Of a stretch of 32,885 bases of DNA, positions 31,352 to 32,885 are shown one piece after another; the stretch's first letter is position 1, and each line of letters opens with the position of its first letter. The DNA comes from Chloroflexota bacterium (GTDB taxonomy: Bacteria; Chloroflexota; Anaerolineae; B4-G1; SLSP01). A program made the translations under genes and the position numbers. A model generated the notes under the pieces. That model searched no databases. It was not told where the DNA came from and saw only the letters and a program-made list of their open reading frames with translations. The DNA lies in NCBI GenBank assembly GCA_029555965.1, contig JAKQHY010000192.1, positions 1 to 32,885 on the forward strand, in the 5' to 3' direction.

Positions 31352-32872
31352 TCATACCCGCTTCATTACTATTTTTTCCAATTCTTCGAGTCGTTGTTGC
31401 ACTTCCACCAAAGTCTGGAGCAAAATGTCAATCTCACGAATATCCTGCGCAGCCTCTCGCCGATGTTCCTCGCTAAGAGCCACTACACGGCGGAGGGTGT
31501 GCAAAATATAGACTTGTGTCACAGCCATTTCATTCCGGGAACCATTCAGTAATCCCAACGAAACCCTGTGTTCTGCTAATTGTGCTTTCAAGGAATTCAA
31601 AATTTGCACAACCGTCGTGTTGAACTCGTTCTGTTGGCGCACCATTGGCATCACGTACCAACGGGTAGCAACGTTGTTCCACATACGTCGAAAGCCAGCG
31701 ATAAGCTTGCCGAAAACGGGAACCTCGGAACGAAATGGTTGTTCGTTGATCTGCCGGGCGCGTTGCGCCTTGTCCCATACCTCAGGAATAGGGGATTCCG
31801 GGGGCACTACGTTTACCCTGGCGCCATCCACCTGAGCCCCAGGCGCGAGAATATGTGTGCCAACCGCGCGAGCTTCCAAATCGTCAATCTGCTCATACAG
31901 CCCTCGGTGCAAGAATTCGTCAGCACAAGCATCGCGCAGGCGCAGCGCCACGCCAACTAAAGCCTGCCACTCCGCCTGAAAATTGGCTGCGCCTAAATCA
32001 AAAAGCTGCCGACGAAATGTAATAATTTCGGGCATAGATAAGATCAAACGCATATAAGCGTCACGCAACGCCATAATATCGGGCGTACGAACTTCATCGT
32101 GCGCCGCCACAGTCTCCGCCGGTACGAGCGTGTCGCGTAACCAGGATAAAGGATGGTGTTTGAACAGCAGACGCAGCCGTCCGTAATGCGCGGTGGCGCG
32201 ATGCGCGTGATTGATATCCTGAATAGACGTGGATTCATAATGGACGGCGGCAGCCTGCGGACAATACCACACCCGCAGACCGGCCTCGCGCACCCGATAG
32301 CACCAATCCACATCCTCATAGTAGGCCGGCGCAAAGCCCTCGTCCAACTCACCCACCCGCGATAGCGTGGCGCGGGTCAGCGCCACCGCCGCCCCGGTGA
32401 CGAACTCCACTTCACGCGGGGTATCGTACTGCCCCGTGTCCGGCTCGTGACGCCCGTAATGCTCAGAAGCGCCGCGCACCTCGTCCAGATAAGCCCCCGC
32501 GTGCTGGATGGTCCCATCGGGATACAGCAGCTTGCAGCCCACAATGCCCACCGTAGGGTTTTGCACCGCTTCCACCAGCGCCGCCAACCATCCCGGACGC
32601 ACCTCGGTGTCCTGGTTCAGCAGCACCAGCACGTTCCCTGTCGCCGCGCGCAGGCCCACGTTGTTGCCGGCGGCAAAACCCAGATTGCGCTCATTGCGCA
32701 TCAGCCGCACCTGGGGATACTGCTCCGCCACAAGCTCCGCCGATCCGTCGGTGGAGGCGTTATCCACGACGATAACCTCAAAATCCGGGTACACCTGCGC
32801 CAACACCGCGTTCAGGCAGGCTTCCAGGTAGGTCATCCCGTTCCAAGTCAGGATAATGACTGAAGCTTTCAT
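31352..32872 (-). CDS. GT2-family glycosyltransferase with C-terminal QQxxFN module
   Basis: A 506-residue protein. Residues 1-220 are a GT-A domain of the rhamnosyltransferase-like GT2 group: SVIILTWNGMTYLEACL, VVDNASTDGSAELV, the donor-site LLNQDTEVRPGWLAALVEA, and DEGFAPAYYEDVDWCYRV with the acidic catalytic region. Residues about 230-370 are helical and unrecognised. Residues about 373-425 (INEQPFRSEVPVFGKLIAGF, then WYVMPMVRQQNEFNTTVVQI) are the module shared with two small operon proteins, and residues about 440-506 form a coiled coil ending LEELEKIVMKRV. ATG 32872 with GGGAG upstream is chosen over the TTG at 32878. It is the first operon gene visible here; the operon probably continues beyond the right edge. 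Confidence 0.92.
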   Translation of the reverse strand: MKASVIILTWNGMTYLEACLNAVLAQVYPDFEVIVVDNASTDGSAELVAEQYPQVRLMRNERNLGFAAGNNVGLRAATGNVLVLLNQDTEVRPGWLAALVEAVQNPTVGIVGCKLLYPDGTIQHAGAYLDEVRGASEHYGRHEPDTGQYDTPREVEFVTGAAVALTRATLSRVGELDEGFAPAYYEDVDWCYRVREAGLRVWYCPQAAAVHYESTSIQDINHAHRATAHYGRLRLLFKHHPLSWLRDTLVPAETVAAHDEVRTPDIMALRDAYMRLILSMPEIITFRRQLFDLGAANFQAEWQALVGVALRLRDACADEFLHRGLYEQIDDLEARAVGTHILAPGAQVDGARVNVVPPESPIPEVWDKAQRARQINEQPFRSEVPVFGKLIAGFRRMWNNVATRWYVMPMVRQQNEFNTTVVQILNSLKAQLAEHRVSLGLLNGSRNEMAVTQVYILHTLRRVVALSEEHRREAAQDIREIDILLQTLVEVQQRLEELEKIVMKRV

Positions 32873-32885
32873 ACCCAACTCCCTA

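Overview
The window looks like a chromosomal segment of a free-living, polysaccharide-degrading bacterium, most likely a Chloroflexota member of the Anaerolineae type. This assignment is an inference. It rests on Tat-lipoprotein sugar-binding proteins, secreted beta-helix and FG-GAP proteins with a C-terminal LPLxxR-like tail, and CACAAAGG/CTCTGTG-type intergenic repeats that I associate with that group. No rRNA, tRNA, insertion sequence or CRISPR array was seen.

Region 1 (about 1-9400) is a hemicellulose (xylan) utilisation locus. A GH39 beta-xylosidase, cut by the left edge, and a LacI-family repressor read leftward. Divergently, a sugar-binding lipoprotein, three ABC permease subunits (MalG-like, MalF-like, and a second nearly identical MalG-like), a GH10 endoxylanase lipoprotein and a GH43 enzyme read rightward. 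No ATPase is present, so a shared MsmX/MsmK-type ATPase elsewhere is likely. Both divergent promoters carry an operator with arms TTGTGA-N4-TCACAA, the same as the symmetric lac operator, and the regulator's recognition helix (YQTVSRV) is the same as that of E. coli LacI. Three genes (GH39, MalF-like, GH10) are preceded by intergenic repeat elements that run directly into their Shine-Dalgarno sequences.

Region 2 (about 9428-11342) is a two-gene signalling unit: a GAF-domain protein and a receiver-histidine kinase hybrid with an atypical H-box. It ends at a bidirectional terminator.

Region 3 (32872 down to 11351) is a run of 14 leftward genes, many joined by ATGA or TGATG overlaps, apparently part of one surface-glycan operon that begins beyond the right edge. 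In transcription order it encodes: a GT2 glycosyltransferase with a helical C-terminal module; a small protein carrying the same module; a fused double GT4; a GT4; a 1634-residue secreted protein with a GH99-like domain between two beta-helix regions; a CDP-paratose 2-epimerase-like enzyme; a DUF4214-methyltransferase; a second small module protein; three GT4 enzymes; a secreted FG-GAP protein; and two more GT4 enzymes. The likely product is a repetitive surface or S-layer glycan. The secreted proteins may modify, bind or carry it.

The most unusual points are the GH99/beta-helix giant inside a glycosyltransferase operon, the shared QQxxFN helical module in three operon proteins, the C-terminal tail shared by the two secreted proteins, and the repeat-borne ribosome binding sites in the xylan locus.
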